A stretch of 64,000 nucleotides of DNA from Algoriphagus sp. (GCA_018336015.1 JAGXQZ010000029.1:37433-101432), one strand, 5' to 3'; shown: positions 36,530-46,087, counted from the stretch's first letter. Numbers and translations: made by a program. Notes: generated by a model from the sequence alone, not told the origin.

Positions 36530-37026
36530 TGGACTTTCTGATTCGACCCTTCCAACCAGCTGATGCTCCTGCCGTCCGCGAGATCATCAATGATTCGATC
36601 CTTCACACCTCTCACAATTACGACTATCATCCCAAATCATTAGAAGAGGTAGAAAGTATTTTTTCTGAAAAAATAAGGGAGGGATTTCCGGTACTGGTGG
36701 GAGAAATACAAGGTGAGGTCTTGGCCTATGCCACTTATGGCAAATTCAGGGCAAAACCCGGCTACAGCAAAACGCTTGAACACTCCATCTACCTGAATGA
36801 AAAAGCCCAAGGCAAAGGCTTGGGCTCAGAAATGATGCGAAAGTTGATCGAAATCGCAAAAGAACAAGGCTATCACATGATGATCGCCGGCATGGATTCC
36901 GAAAATTTAGGGAGCTATCGATTCCACGAACGACTGGGGTTTCGTGAAACTGCCCGCATGCCTGAGGTTTCTTTCAAGTTTGGGAAATGGCTGACTTTGG
37001 TATTTATGCAATTGAAGCTTTCTTAG
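36529..37026 (+). CDS. GNAT family acetyltransferase (phosphinothricin acetyltransferase-like)
   Basis: This 165-residue enzyme uses acetyl-CoA. The CoA-binding motif reads EKAQGKGLGSEMM (about residue 95), and the C-terminal RFHERLGFRETARMPEVSFKFGKW is characteristic of the PAT/YncA group, which acetylates small amines. Its start overlaps the kinase stop by 1 bp (TAATG), so it belongs to the same transcript. It may acetylate an amine related to glycation, but the substrate is unknown. Confidence 0.88.
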   Translation: MDFLIRPFQPADAPAVREIINDSILHTSHNYDYHPKSLEEVESIFSEKIREGFPVLVGEIQGEVLAYATYGKFRAKPGYSKTLEHSIYLNEKAQGKGLGSEMMRKLIEIAKEQGYHMMIAGMDSENLGSYRFHERLGFRETARMPEVSFKFGKWLTLVFMQLKLS

Positions 37027-37039
37027 GAAAGATTCTCTG

Positions 37040-38143
37040 TCAAATGAGGCTAATCCTTGCACCGGTCCGCACCGCCTCGTAGATCGCATCTACAATCACC
37101 AAGTCTTTCAATCCTTCCTCACCATCTACAGGAATCAATGGCTTTTTGCCATCCAAAATAATGGCTGCCATCTCGTCCATTTGGGTGGTCTGATGAGTAA
37201 TGTGTTCCGCCTCGATCGGCCCTTTATTGGTTTTGGCTTGGATAGGACCATATCCGGTAGAAGGCTGCATCTCAGCAAAACCTTTCGTCCCATTAAGGAA
37301 AAACTTATCCAGATTATTCATCGAATAGGTAGACAGGCACGAAGCAACCGCTCCCGAAGGGAAACCCATCTGAAACGTGATCGTCTCATCTACTCCCTGC
37401 TTAAACTTCACCGGATCGGTCTTCACTTCCTGTGCCTCTACCCAGATCGGTTCCTCGCCCAGCATGTATCGGGCTCCGTTGATCGAGTACACGCCGATAT
37501 CCATCATGGAACCGCCTCCTGCAAGCTCCCGATTGAGTCGCCACTGGGTAGGATCACCGATCATAAACCCACTCAATCCTTGGAAAAAGAGTGTTTTCCC
37601 AAATTCACCGGCTCGTTGTCTTTTGACAATTTCTACTGTTTTTGCTTCGAAGTGCATCCGATACCCTACCATCAGGTGCACTCCTGCAGCTTTGCAGGCA
37701 GCTATCATTTCCCGACCTTCTTCGGCATTGAGTGCCATGGGTTTTTCGCAGATGACGTGCTTTCCAGCTTTTGCCACTCCAATGGAATGCGGCTTATGCA
37801 ATGAATTGGGCGTAATCACATAGACCGCATCGATATCCGGATTGTCCTTGATTTGGTGGTAATTATCGTAGGTATAGCAATTTTTGGCAGGGATGCCATA
37901 CTTCTGCTTCCAAGTTTCGATTTTGGAAGGGGTACCACTGATGACTCCGACGAGTTTGGCACGCTTGGAGTCCTTCATCGCTTCGGCTACCCGGGTGCCA
38001 TAGCTCCCCAATCCCATGATGGCGACTCGGAGGACTTTCTCTTCTTTTTCAAAATTCATGGCTGAAAGCGGATCCGCAAAAGGCAAACTAATCGCCAGGG
38101 TGGAAAGCCCTGCTTTTTGGAGAAAATCACGTCTTGAGTTCAT
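37040..38143 (-). CDS. Gfo/Idh/MocA family oxidoreductase with Tat signal
   Basis: This 367-residue NAD(P)-dependent oxidoreductase has a twin-arginine export signal (SRRDFLQKAG, then a hydrophobic stretch), so it is expected in the periplasm. The Rossmann motif MGLGSYGTRVAE is at about residue 45, and the catalytic Lys lies in CEKPMALN. Tat-exported relatives such as glucose-fructose oxidoreductase keep a tightly bound cofactor. The sugar substrate is unknown. It lies 70 bp downstream of lysC. Confidence 0.88.
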   Translation of the reverse strand: MNSRRDFLQKAGLSTLAISLPFADPLSAMNFEKEEKVLRVAIMGLGSYGTRVAEAMKDSKRAKLVGVISGTPSKIETWKQKYGIPAKNCYTYDNYHQIKDNPDIDAVYVITPNSLHKPHSIGVAKAGKHVICEKPMALNAEEGREMIAACKAAGVHLMVGYRMHFEAKTVEIVKRQRAGEFGKTLFFQGLSGFMIGDPTQWRLNRELAGGGSMMDIGVYSINGARYMLGEEPIWVEAQEVKTDPVKFKQGVDETITFQMGFPSGAVASCLSTYSMNNLDKFFLNGTKGFAEMQPSTGYGPIQAKTNKGPIEAEHITHQTTQMDEMAAIILDGKKPLIPVDGEEGLKDLVIVDAIYEAVRTGARISLI

Positions 38144-38213
38144 CGATAGGTGGGTTTAAGGTTAGGTTAACTCTTTGAAGTTAGAAAACTTCAGCTAGGC
38201 AAAGCTTTTTGGC

Positions 38214-39482
38214 TTAGACTTTTCTGCGAACGGCCTGAAAAGTATTTCGGGTGGACTGCTCCAAAAGGACTTGATACCCATCCAAAAGAGAGGGAATTTC
38301 CTCCGATTTTTGCTTCAGAATGGTCAGCAGTTCCAAGCCTTCGTTGTATCGGATTTCAAATTCCCCTTTAAGTTGATCCAACAGTTGCTCCAGCTTAAAA
38401 AGCTGTGCATCGATCACAATCGAAACTGAAATCGCCGAAAGCTGCAGCATATTTACCCGCAGCTTCAGCGCTTGCAGCTGCTCATAGATTCGGTGGATAT
38501 GCTTTTCCTCTATAAATGTGAAATCGGTGACTTTGAAACTCACCAAAATCTGTTCTTTCTTAAGCACAATCGTAGGAACTTCATGTGGAGCGGAATGCTC
38601 GTGGATTTTGGTACCCGAGGCATCCGGATTCAAAAAAGACTTGACAAAAAGTGGTATCCCTGCATTTGCTAAGGGCTTGATTGTCTTGGGGTGAATGACA
38701 GAAGCTCCAAAATAGGTCATCTCAGCAGCCTCACGGTAGCCAAGCTCTTCAAATTTTTGGGTGTTTGGAAAAAGCTTAGGATCGGCATTAAGGACCCCGG
38801 GCACATCCTTCCAAATGGTGACTGAACCTGCATCCAAACTCGTTCCCAAGATCGCTGCAGTAAAATCAGAACCTTCTCTTCCTAGCGTTGTTGTCTTCCC
38901 TTTTGGATCCTTGCCGATAAAACCCTGTGTCAAAATCGGGAAATTTTCCAGCATGGGCTTCCAAGTGGACTGACAGGCTTTGCGGGTTTTATCCCAATTG
39001 ATTTTGGCAAAGCGAAAGTCAGAATCCGTATGGATCACCTCTCGGGCATCCTGCCACAGTACGATCAAATTTTGGTAACAGAGGTACTCCGCTACGATTT
39101 TAGACGAAATGAGCTCCCCAAAACAAACCACTTGATCGTAGTATTCATCGTAGTTGTCTCGGGAAAGGGGTTTTTCCAGTTGATTCTCCAAAAGAGCGAA
39201 TAGGTTATCAACTTGGGCAAAAACAGCGTGACCCTCAGGAAACAGTTCCTCACAGATCTCTCGGTGGAAGGATTTTAAAATTGCACTATTCTCAGAAAAA
39301 TCAAGTCCTTTCAACTTGTTGGTGAGGATGCCTTCTAGCGCATTGGTAGTTTTACCCATTGCCGAAACCACAATGATCAAATTATTTCGCAATCGATTAC
39401 GGAGAATTTCTGCCAAGTTTTTCAATGCAGCCGTATCTTTGACCGATGCGCCGCCAAATTTATAAATCCAAGTTTTTGACAT
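38214..39482 (-). CDS. lysC: Aspartate kinase (monofunctional)
   Basis: Aspartokinase phosphorylates aspartate, the entry to lysine, threonine and methionine. The 422-residue protein has the N-terminal YKFGGASV motif (Ala for the usual Thr), the VVSAMGKTTN segment, LGREGSDFTAA and WKDVPGVLNADP. A C-terminal ACT-type regulatory part follows (about 310-422). A second aspartokinase, fused to homoserine dehydrogenase, lies at 54062-56512, so this one may serve lysine or methionine. It diverges from fbp. Confidence 0.9.
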   Translation of the reverse strand: MSKTWIYKFGGASVKDTAALKNLAEILRNRLRNNLIIVVSAMGKTTNALEGILTNKLKGLDFSENSAILKSFHREICEELFPEGHAVFAQVDNLFALLENQLEKPLSRDNYDEYYDQVVCFGELISSKIVAEYLCYQNLIVLWQDAREVIHTDSDFRFAKINWDKTRKACQSTWKPMLENFPILTQGFIGKDPKGKTTTLGREGSDFTAAILGTSLDAGSVTIWKDVPGVLNADPKLFPNTQKFEELGYREAAEMTYFGASVIHPKTIKPLANAGIPLFVKSFLNPDASGTKIHEHSAPHEVPTIVLKKEQILVSFKVTDFTFIEEKHIHRIYEQLQALKLRVNMLQLSAISVSIVIDAQLFKLEQLLDQLKGEFEIRYNEGLELLTILKQKSEEIPSLLDGYQVLLEQSTRNTFQAVRRKV

Positions 39483-39537
39483 AAAGAATATTGCCTAATT
39501 TCAACTGTATAAACCCAAATTTTGAACTTTTCAAAGA

Positions 39538-40575
39538 ATGAAAACTTCCACCTTCCAGCCCGATCAATCCCATCTGGCGTATTCGGTCGGCATCACGCTC
39601 GATCGATTCATCAAACTTAAGCAAAGTGACTTCCCTTTTGCTTCGGGAGAGCTTTCCCAATTGCTCCGTGACATTGCCTTGGCAGCGAAGATAGTCAATC
39701 GTGAGACCAACCGCGCTGGCCTTGCCAATATCGGAGGTGCTTTTGGACAGACCAATGTACAAGGCGAAGAACAGCAAAAACTCGATGTGATCGCCAACAT
39801 CCGATTTATGCGCGCACTCAGCAAAGGAGGAGAAGTCTGCGCCATAGTCTCCGAAGAGGAAGATGCGGTCGTAGACCTTCAAAACAACTCGGGTAAATAT
39901 GTGGTGGCTATTGATCCTCTTGACGGCAGCTCGAATATCGATGTGAATATCAGCATCGGTACGATTTTCTCCATCTACCGTAGAAAGTCTCCTATCGGCA
40001 GCCCCATCCTCCTCGAGGACATCATGCAGCCCGGCAGCGAACAGGTGGCCGCGGGATATGTGCTATATGGCTCTTCGACCATGCTTGTCTACACGACTGG
40101 CTTTGGCGTGAATGGCTTCACTTACGAAAACAGCCTCGGCGAGTTCTTCCTATCCCATCCGGATATTCAAGCTCCAAAATCTGGAACAATCTACTCGATC
40201 AATGAGGGACTACAGCTGGAATGGGAGAAAGGTATAGCTGATTTTGTCCAATCTTGCAAAGAAATGAAAATGCAGTCTCGCTACATCGGTAGTCTGGTAG
40301 CGGATTTTCACCGTAACCTGCTCAAAGGGGGCATCTACCTTTATCCCTCCACTTTGAAAAATCCTTCGGGAAAGCTCAGATTGATGTATGAAGCAAACGC
40401 CTTGGCATTTATTATCGAGCAGGCAGGTGGAAAAGCAAGCGAAGGGAAGCAGCGCATTTTAGACATCCAACCAAAAAACCTGCACCAAAGAACTCCTCTC
40501 ATCATTGGTTCTGTGGAACTAGTCGAGCAAGTTGAACGAATGATGAACCCCATGGAGACCTTGGTCACCTCCTGA
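39538..40575 (+). CDS. fbp: Fructose-1,6-bisphosphatase, class I
   Basis: This gluconeogenic enzyme hydrolyses fructose 1,6-bisphosphate. The 345-residue protein has the metal and phosphate-binding motif [12 protein letters not shown] (about 123), upstream acidic ligands in VSEEEDA, and the substrate-binding motif [18 protein letters not shown]. The C-terminal [16 protein letters not shown] is typical. It is divergent from lysC with only 55 bp between, and carries no signal peptide. Confidence 0.96.
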   Translation: MKTSTFQPDQSHLAYSVGITLDRFIKLKQSDFPFASGELSQLLRDIALAAKIVNRETNRAGLANIGGAFGQTNVQGEEQQKLDVIANIRFMRALSKGGEVCAIVSEEEDAVVDLQNNSGKYVVAIDPLDGSSNIDVNISIGTIFSIYRRKSPIGSPILLEDIMQPGSEQVAAGYVLYGSSTMLVYTTGFGVNGFTYENSLGEFFLSHPDIQAPKSGTIYSINEGLQLEWEKGIADFVQSCKEMKMQSRYIGSLVADFHRNLLKGGIYLYPSTLKNPSGKLRLMYEANALAFIIEQAGGKASEGKQRILDIQPKNLHQRTPLIIGSVELVEQVERMMNPMETLVTS

Positions 40576-40646
40576 GACCACCATTCAAAACTTAATTCTG
40601 ATTTTTCAAGAATAGGTTTAAATTCGATCCACTTAATTCGAAAACT

Positions 40647-41804
40647 ATGTCTTCAAACAAACATTTTCTTTCCATAGCATTGGTAGCCGGAACGCTCTCC
40701 ATTTGGACGGCTTGCGGCCCAAAAGAAGCCGAACAGGGAACTGAACAGGAGTTTACCACAGAGACCGAAAAAATGGTCATTAAAGTAGACACCCTCTACA
40801 ATGAACTTGAAAATCCATGGGGAATGACCTGGCTGAGCGATGGCAGAATGCTAATCACTGAGCGTAAGGGCGAAATCCTGATTTTCAAGGATGATAAATT
40901 TACTGGAGAAAAAGTCCAAGGTCTTCCACCTGTCCACAATGTAAACCAAGCGGGTTTGCTGGACATTGCTGCCCATCCAAAGCATGCTGAAAACGGCTGG
41001 ATCTACATTGCCTATGCCAAGCATTTTGAGGATAGCACAGCTGCAACCACCATCATGCGATTCAAGCTGGAAGGAAATAATGCGGTAAATCAGGAAGAAC
41101 TGATCGTGGCCGGGCCATCCTGGAAAGGTGGACGTCACTTTGGTAGCCGAATTGTATTTGACAACGAAGGCTTCCTGTATTTCTCCAACGGAGATAAAGG
41201 AAACATCCCGATGAATGCTCAGGATTTGACTAACGCTCATGGAAAAGTACATCGAATCAAAGATGACGGCACCATTCCTACAGACAACCCATTTGTAGAT
41301 TCTGTAGGCGCAGTAGCATCTATCTGGAGCTACGGAAACCGAAATCCGCAAGGTTTATTCTTCGATAAAGCAACCAACACGCTTTGGGAAGTTGAACACG
41401 GTCCAAAAGGCGGTGACGAGCTCAACATCATCGAAAAGGGAAAAAATTACGGTTGGCCAGTGATCTCTTATGGTATTAACTATGATGGAACCCAATTGAC
41501 ACAGTTTACTGAAAAACCTGGAATGGAACAGCCAGTTCACTATTGGGTACCTTCCATTGCCACATGCGGAGTTACGGTAGTGAATTCAGACAAATATCCA
41601 GGATGGAAAGGAAACATCTTGGTAGCCGCTTTGGCCAAGCAGCACATTGCGAGAGTGGTATTGAAGGACAATAAGCACATCGCTGAAGAAAAATTGCTTT
41701 TGGGAATCGGCCGAGTGCGTCAGGTAGCTGAAAGTCCGGATGGTTACATCTACGCGATCACAGAAGCCACAGGCCTATTGGTAAAATTGCTTCCGATTCA
41801 ATAA
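40647..41804 (+). CDS. PQQ-dependent sugar dehydrogenase-like lipoprotein (paralogue 1)
   Basis: This 385-residue exported protein has a lipoprotein-type signal with Cys23 in SIWTACGP (Trp at -3 is atypical). The six-bladed propeller matches soluble glucose/aldose sugar dehydrogenases: NPWGMTWLSDGRMLITER, GLLDIAAHP with the catalytic His, YGNRNPQGLFFD and WEVEHGPKGGDELN. Such enzymes oxidise sugars with PQQ. A paralogue follows in tandem. No PQQ synthesis genes are visible here, so cofactor use is inferred. Confidence 0.85.
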   Translation: MSSNKHFLSIALVAGTLSIWTACGPKEAEQGTEQEFTTETEKMVIKVDTLYNELENPWGMTWLSDGRMLITERKGEILIFKDDKFTGEKVQGLPPVHNVNQAGLLDIAAHPKHAENGWIYIAYAKHFEDSTAATTIMRFKLEGNNAVNQEELIVAGPSWKGGRHFGSRIVFDNEGFLYFSNGDKGNIPMNAQDLTNAHGKVHRIKDDGTIPTDNPFVDSVGAVASIWSYGNRNPQGLFFDKATNTLWEVEHGPKGGDELNIIEKGKNYGWPVISYGINYDGTQLTQFTEKPGMEQPVHYWVPSIATCGVTVVNSDKYPGWKGNILVAALAKQHIARVVLKDNKHIAEEKLLLGIGRVRQVAESPDGYIYAITEATGLLVKLLPIQ

Positions 41805-41820
41805 TTAGTCTTAATGCCCT

Positions 41821-41857
41821 AAAAAAGGCCTTTTGGGATCTCCAAAAGGCCTTTTTT
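41821..41857 (+). terminator. Intrinsic terminator
   Basis: A 16-bp stem (AAAAAAGGCCTTTTGG and complement, 5-nt loop) ends in T6, 16 bp after paralogue 1. Confidence 0.9.
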
Positions 41858-41964
41858 CATTCTTTTCTGTTATAATACTTTTCAGGGAGGCTTGATTTTC
41901 AAACGGTTCGTCAAACCACTCGATCCAACATGCCGTTATATCCTCATCATAAAAACCGATTCCA

Positions 41965-43128
41965 ATGAAGATTTTATTTGGCAATTTTCTGGGCTTTTTG
42001 ATTTTAGCTCTTTTTTCCACAGTCACTGCTTGTACTCCTTCTGACCAAGTATCCGATCCGGATCCTTTACCGGATTTGAAGTTTACCACCAAGACAGCCA
42101 AAATGACCATCAAAGTGGACACCCTTCATAAAGGCTTCCAAAACCCTTGGGGAATGACTTGGATTGGTGAAGGCAGAATGCTGGTAACAGAGAAACGGGG
42201 AGAAATCCTGATTTTCAAAGAAGACAAATACACCGGACAAAAAGTCACCGGACTCCCATCTTTCTACACGAATGGTCAGGCCGGACTCTTGGACATCACT
42301 GTACATCCTGACTATGCCCAAAACGGCTGGATTTACATCGCCTATGCTAAGCCTGTCAACAGCGGCGGGGCAACCACCATCGGAAGATTTAAATTAAACG
42401 GAAACTCAGTGGCTAATTTTGAGGAGCTCATCGTGACCACTCCCGTATGGAACGGCGGCACTCACTACGGAAGCCGGATCGTATTCGACAACCAAAAGTT
42501 CCTCTACTTCAGCAACGGAGAGCGTGGCAGCCAAAACAATGCGCAAGATCTCAAAAACTCCCATGGCAAGATCCACCGGATTCATGATGACGGAAGGATT
42601 CCAACAGACAATCCATTTATAAACACATCAGGAGCCATTCCATCCATTTGGACCTATGGCAATCGCAATCCCCAAGGCTTGTATTTTGACAAAGCCAACA
42701 ACCGTCTTTGGGAAGTAGAACATGGCCCAAGAGGTGGAGATGAATTGAATGTGTTGGAAAAAGGGAAAAACTACGGATGGCCAGTGATCACCTACGGAAT
42801 CAACTACGATGGCACTCTTATCACCAACATTACTGAAAAGGACGGCATGGAGCAACCGGTAAAATACTGGACACCTTCCATCGCAACCTGCGGGATGACA
42901 ATGGTGACTTCCGATAAATATCCAGCTTGGAAAGGCAATATTTTGGTTGCAGCCCTTGCTGCCACCCACATCGCAAGAGTTGAAATGAACGGAGCAAAGG
43001 CATCCGGTGAGGAAAAATTACTGCAGGGAATTGGACGTGTAAGGCAAGTGGCGCAGAGTCCGGACGGCTACATCTACGCAGTTACAGAAGGCACCGGGCT
43101 ACTGATCAAGCTTTTACCGGCAAACTGA
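41965..43128 (+). CDS. PQQ-dependent sugar dehydrogenase-like lipoprotein (paralogue 2)
   Basis: This 387-residue paralogue of the upstream gene has a lipoprotein signal with Cys23 in STVTACTP and the same propeller motifs (NPWGMTWIGEGRMLVTEK, GLLDITVHP, YGNRNPQGLYFD, WEVEHGPRGGDELN). The mature domains are very similar throughout, while the first 45 residues differ. It has its own upstream region and terminator. The pair may differ in sugar preference, but nothing in the motifs shows how. Confidence 0.85.
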   Translation: MKILFGNFLGFLILALFSTVTACTPSDQVSDPDPLPDLKFTTKTAKMTIKVDTLHKGFQNPWGMTWIGEGRMLVTEKRGEILIFKEDKYTGQKVTGLPSFYTNGQAGLLDITVHPDYAQNGWIYIAYAKPVNSGGATTIGRFKLNGNSVANFEELIVTTPVWNGGTHYGSRIVFDNQKFLYFSNGERGSQNNAQDLKNSHGKIHRIHDDGRIPTDNPFINTSGAIPSIWTYGNRNPQGLYFDKANNRLWEVEHGPRGGDELNVLEKGKNYGWPVITYGINYDGTLITNITEKDGMEQPVKYWTPSIATCGMTMVTSDKYPAWKGNILVAALAATHIARVEMNGAKASGEEKLLQGIGRVRQVAQSPDGYIYAVTEGTGLLIKLLPAN

Positions 43129-43152
43129 AAAGAGGGTTTATCCCTCTTTTTT
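43128..43152. terminator. Terminator between convergent genes
   Basis: A 9-bp stem (AAAGAGGG core with CCCTCTTT, 5-nt loop TTTAT) followed by T residues. It overlaps the last codons of the convergent 64-residue gene. Confidence 0.7.
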
Positions 43153-43332
43153 CTTTTCAACGATAAAATTCCCTTTAGTGCGCTCTTCAAAGGTCTCCTT
43201 TGAAGGAAAGAGTCGGTTAATTCTCCTGCTGAGTTCCAAAAAAGCTACCAATCGTTCGGCAGGCGTAAGTGCCAAAAACTCCTCTTCACGAATCTTGTTA
43301 CTCGCTTCCTTAGTCAGGTACCGGATTTGCAT
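43138..43332 (-). CDS. Small hypothetical protein, 64 residues
   Basis: The protein begins MQIRYLTKEASNKIREEEFLALTPAERLVAFLELSRR when read in parts (residues 1-37) and ends in a lysine-rich tail. It looks all-helical and soluble. The LTPAERLVAFLELS phrase recalls small Bacteroidota proteins that accompany nucleotidyltransferase (MNT/HEPN-like) modules, but no such partner is present. It lies 21 bp downstream of gpsA on the same strand, so it may be the last gene of that operon. Confidence 0.5.
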   Translation of the reverse strand: MQIRYLTKEASNKIREEEFLALTPAERLVAFLELSRRINRLFPSKETFEERTKGNFIVEKKKEG

Positions 43333-43353
43333 AGCTGAAAATACGCTAAAATC

Positions 43354-44418
43354 TTACACAAAGTCCACATCCACACTGAAGGGATACTTCATCAGAAATT
43401 GAAGCGCTTCTTCAATAGAAAGATCTTCGAAAAGAACCCGATGGAGATTTTCCGTAATTGGCGCACGAATCCCCACCGTTTTGATAAATGCATCAATAAT
43501 TCGGATGGTATTCACCCCTTCGGCCACTTCTTCCATTGATTCCAAAATCTGATCCAGTGATTCCCCTTTCGCCAAGCGATAGCCCACGGTAAAGTTTCGC
43601 GAATCCACCGAATTGCAAGTAGTCACCAAATCTCCAATACCAGCCAAGCCAATGACCGACTGCACACTTCCTCCCAGTGCCTTGCTTAGGTGCACCATCT
43701 CTACCATCCCTCGGGAAATCAGGAGACCTTTGGCATTTTCACCTAACCCCAATCCCGCCAATGCTCCTGCAGCGATGGCAATGATATTTTTCAAGACTCC
43801 GCTAAGCTCGACTCCAATGATATCTGAATTTCCATAGACCTGGAATCGCTCGGATCGAAGCAGTCGTTGCCCTTCCAAAATCACCTCATTATACTTACTG
43901 GCAATCACTGTTGCGGCCGGTTGGCCAAGACTGAGTTCTTTGGAAATATTTGGACCCGCCAAACATCCTACCCGCACGGCTACAGTTTCCTGAACGATCA
44001 CTTCGCTCATGGTCATGATTTGGTTTCGCTGTATTTTTTTGACAGTTTCCAAGGTTTCCCCGCTTGGCAGATTTAGCGCCAGGCCTTTTGTGCCATGAAC
44101 TACCAAGTGGTATGGATGTAAAAATGGCGCAAACGTCTGGGTCACCTCCACAAAAGCGGAAGAAGGAACCATGAAAAACAGTATTTCACAGGATTGACAC
44201 AGCTCCTCGGGGGAAAAGGTAGCCCGAATAGAAGGAGCTAATTCTCTACCATAAGCAGTATGGTCAGTATTGATTTCGTCAATCACCTCTTGCTTTCGGG
44301 CATAGACGAGGACTTCATTTTTTTCAGCCAGCATATTGGCTACCGCTGTACCGAAGCTCCCTACTCCGACTACACCGATCAGCTTGGGTTTAGAAGAGTT
44401 TTTCGAGGCCATATCCAT
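43354..44418 (-). CDS. gpsA: NAD(P)H-dependent glycerol-3-phosphate dehydrogenase
   Basis: GpsA reduces dihydroxyacetone phosphate to sn-glycerol 3-phosphate, the phospholipid backbone. The 354-residue protein has the Rossmann motif VGVGSFGTAVAN, the HGTKGLA segment, GPNISKEL, and the catalytic region VELSGVLKNIIAIAAG with its Lys. The start may be the ATG at 44418 or the one at 44412; both overlap the acyltransferase stop (29 or 23 bp). The neighbour upstream uses its product, so the pair forms a pathway module. Confidence 0.94.
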   Translation of the reverse strand: MDMASKNSSKPKLIGVVGVGSFGTAVANMLAEKNEVLVYARKQEVIDEINTDHTAYGRELAPSIRATFSPEELCQSCEILFFMVPSSAFVEVTQTFAPFLHPYHLVVHGTKGLALNLPSGETLETVKKIQRNQIMTMSEVIVQETVAVRVGCLAGPNISKELSLGQPAATVIASKYNEVILEGQRLLRSERFQVYGNSDIIGVELSGVLKNIIAIAAGALAGLGLGENAKGLLISRGMVEMVHLSKALGGSVQSVIGLAGIGDLVTTCNSVDSRNFTVGYRLAKGESLDQILESMEEVAEGVNTIRIIDAFIKTVGIRAPITENLHRVLFEDLSIEEALQFLMKYPFSVDVDFV

Positions 44419-46087
44419 GTAGTCTGTTGTGGTAAAAATAAAGCAAGCTCATGTCTTCCGTGACAATATTGCCTTTTTGATCCTTGAGCAAAGGTCGCTT
44501 GGCATGATACATCCCCACGTTGTCCAGTCCGTGCGCGATGACTGAATCCATATCTCTCTTTAGATGCGGAGCCATGTCTATTTTACCTTGGGCCTTGAGC
44601 TCCGTAATTCTATCCAAAACCAGCTGACAACCTGATTTAAATTCCTCATAATTCAGAGTCAAGTCCTCATCCGGCAATCGAATCAGGTCGAAAATATCCA
44701 ACTTCCTGTTTTTAGCTTTAATCAGTTCAAACGCTACAAAAGCCACCAGATGTGAGCTAAATACTCGGTTGATCTTATGAAATTCCTCGACAATCCGTTT
44801 ACCCAGCATATGGGTATATTCTTCTTCCCGCTGCGCATCAACGGTCACTTTTCCTCCTGAGACAAAGTAATCTCGGGTATCAATTGTCCTACCCCATTTA
44901 TCTAAGCTATTTCCATCCTGATCCACATAATTCCCAAGGACATCCATTGCTCGACCTATAGAAACCGAGATGTCCGAACCCTTGGTAAAGAACTTCAACA
45001 GAAACTTGGAGATTTTATAAGAAGTGGAAAACTCGTCGTTCTCCTTGTAGTAGCGCTCTTGTCCTGTGATACTCAAATAGTCTTGAATCAAACTCGGAGC
45101 CTCCAGGACAAAGTGGTAATTGATTGTCACAGGGACGATAAAGACTTTACCTGAGATATCCTGAATTCCGCTTTGGTAGTTGGCACGTTGTGCTTCTATA
45201 GCAGTACTGAGAAGCCCGAGTTTAAGCCTAGACTCAATCATGCCACTTCGGGAGCGTGTTCCTCCCGGAAAAAAAAGCGAATGGCAACCGAATTGAATCG
45301 CCTCTTTGGAGTAAGTCTTCAAGGTCTCAAGATAGAGCGCGTTTTTCTTTCTTCGGTCCACCTTGTACGCTCCTAGGGCGTTCATGAAGTAGGCGAAGAT
45401 GGATATATTAAAAAGATTGAGACCAGCGCCATAGATAAACGGAGGCATACCCAACACCGAAATGATCCATCCGATCAGAATACTGTCCAAATTGGAAAAG
45501 TGAGTAGGAACCATCACAATGGTGCCTTTGGTAGCCAAATCCCGGATTTGATCGGTCTGACCGGTAATCTGAATTTTATCCTGAAGCGTGTATTGGTTAC
45601 TGAATATAGATTTGAACCCCTTTACACGTGCGGCATTCAACAGTCGGCCAAAGCCAAAAGTGACCATGCTTCGGGTAAACTTGTAATGGGAAGCCTTGAA
45701 ATTGGACGCAATCTCTTCGGCATATCGAGAGGTAATTTTACTCAACACCTGTTGATAGGCTTCCAATCGCTTGGCTTTGGTCAATCCCGAATCAGTGTTG
45801 ATTTGGAGAAGGGATGATTTCACCTCACCCCAAAATTCACCTTCATCATCCGGGTCCACAGCCCAAGGATTTTGCTTGATCCGCAGTTTTTCCCGATAGA
45901 GGGTAGTTTCGAGTTCTTCCTTAAGAATATCAGGGTTTTTCCCATTCAGGAGCAAAATTTTGGACTCTGCCAGCTCTGCAACTCTTTTTATAAATTCTTT
46001 ACGTTCCCGGGCCAATTTTACCACAGGCCATTCGTCCTTTTTAGGCAAAATGGGAGCGTACCGATGTTTGATATAGTTCTCCTCCAA
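44390..46087 (-). CDS. Glycerol-3-phosphate acyltransferase-like protein (PlsB/LPLAT family)
   Basis: This 565-residue acyltransferase has the catalytic HX4D motif THFSNLDS (about residue 200), then GAYKVDRR, the phosphate-binding FFPGGTRSRSG and FIVPVTINYH, the four blocks of the PlsB/PlsC superfamily. The length and N-terminal extension favour glycerol-3-phosphate acyltransferase, and the overlap with gpsA agrees. The start is unusual: the frame closes with a stop 12 bp upstream and the only initiator-like codon is TTG at 46087, followed by GAGGAG. Confidence 0.85.
   Translation of the reverse strand: MEENYIKHRYAPILPKKDEWPVVKLARERKEFIKRVAELAESKILLLNGKNPDILKEELETTLYREKLRIKQNPWAVDPDDEGEFWGEVKSSLLQINTDSGLTKAKRLEAYQQVLSKITSRYAEEIASNFKASHYKFTRSMVTFGFGRLLNAARVKGFKSIFSNQYTLQDKIQITGQTDQIRDLATKGTIVMVPTHFSNLDSILIGWIISVLGMPPFIYGAGLNLFNISIFAYFMNALGAYKVDRRKKNALYLETLKTYSKEAIQFGCHSLFFPGGTRSRSGMIESRLKLGLLSTAIEAQRANYQSGIQDISGKVFIVPVTINYHFVLEAPSLIQDYLSITGQERYYKENDEFSTSYKISKFLLKFFTKGSDISVSIGRAMDVLGNYVDQDGNSLDKWGRTIDTRDYFVSGGKVTVDAQREEEYTHMLGKRIVEEFHKINRVFSSHLVAFVAFELIKAKNRKLDIFDLIRLPDEDLTLNYEEFKSGCQLVLDRITELKAQGKIDMAPHLKRDMDSVIAHGLDNVGMYHAKRPLLKDQKGNIVTEDMSLLYFYHNRLHGYGLEKLF

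Noticed and set aside
37181..37804. 207-codon open frame opposite the Gfo/Idh/MocA oxidoreductase
   Set aside because: The oxidoreductase has a Tat signal, Rossmann motif and EKP motif; the antisense frame has no such features.
40647..43128. The two sugar dehydrogenase genes as one duplicated or misassembled gene
   Set aside because: The proteins differ throughout and have different signal peptides and flanking sequences.
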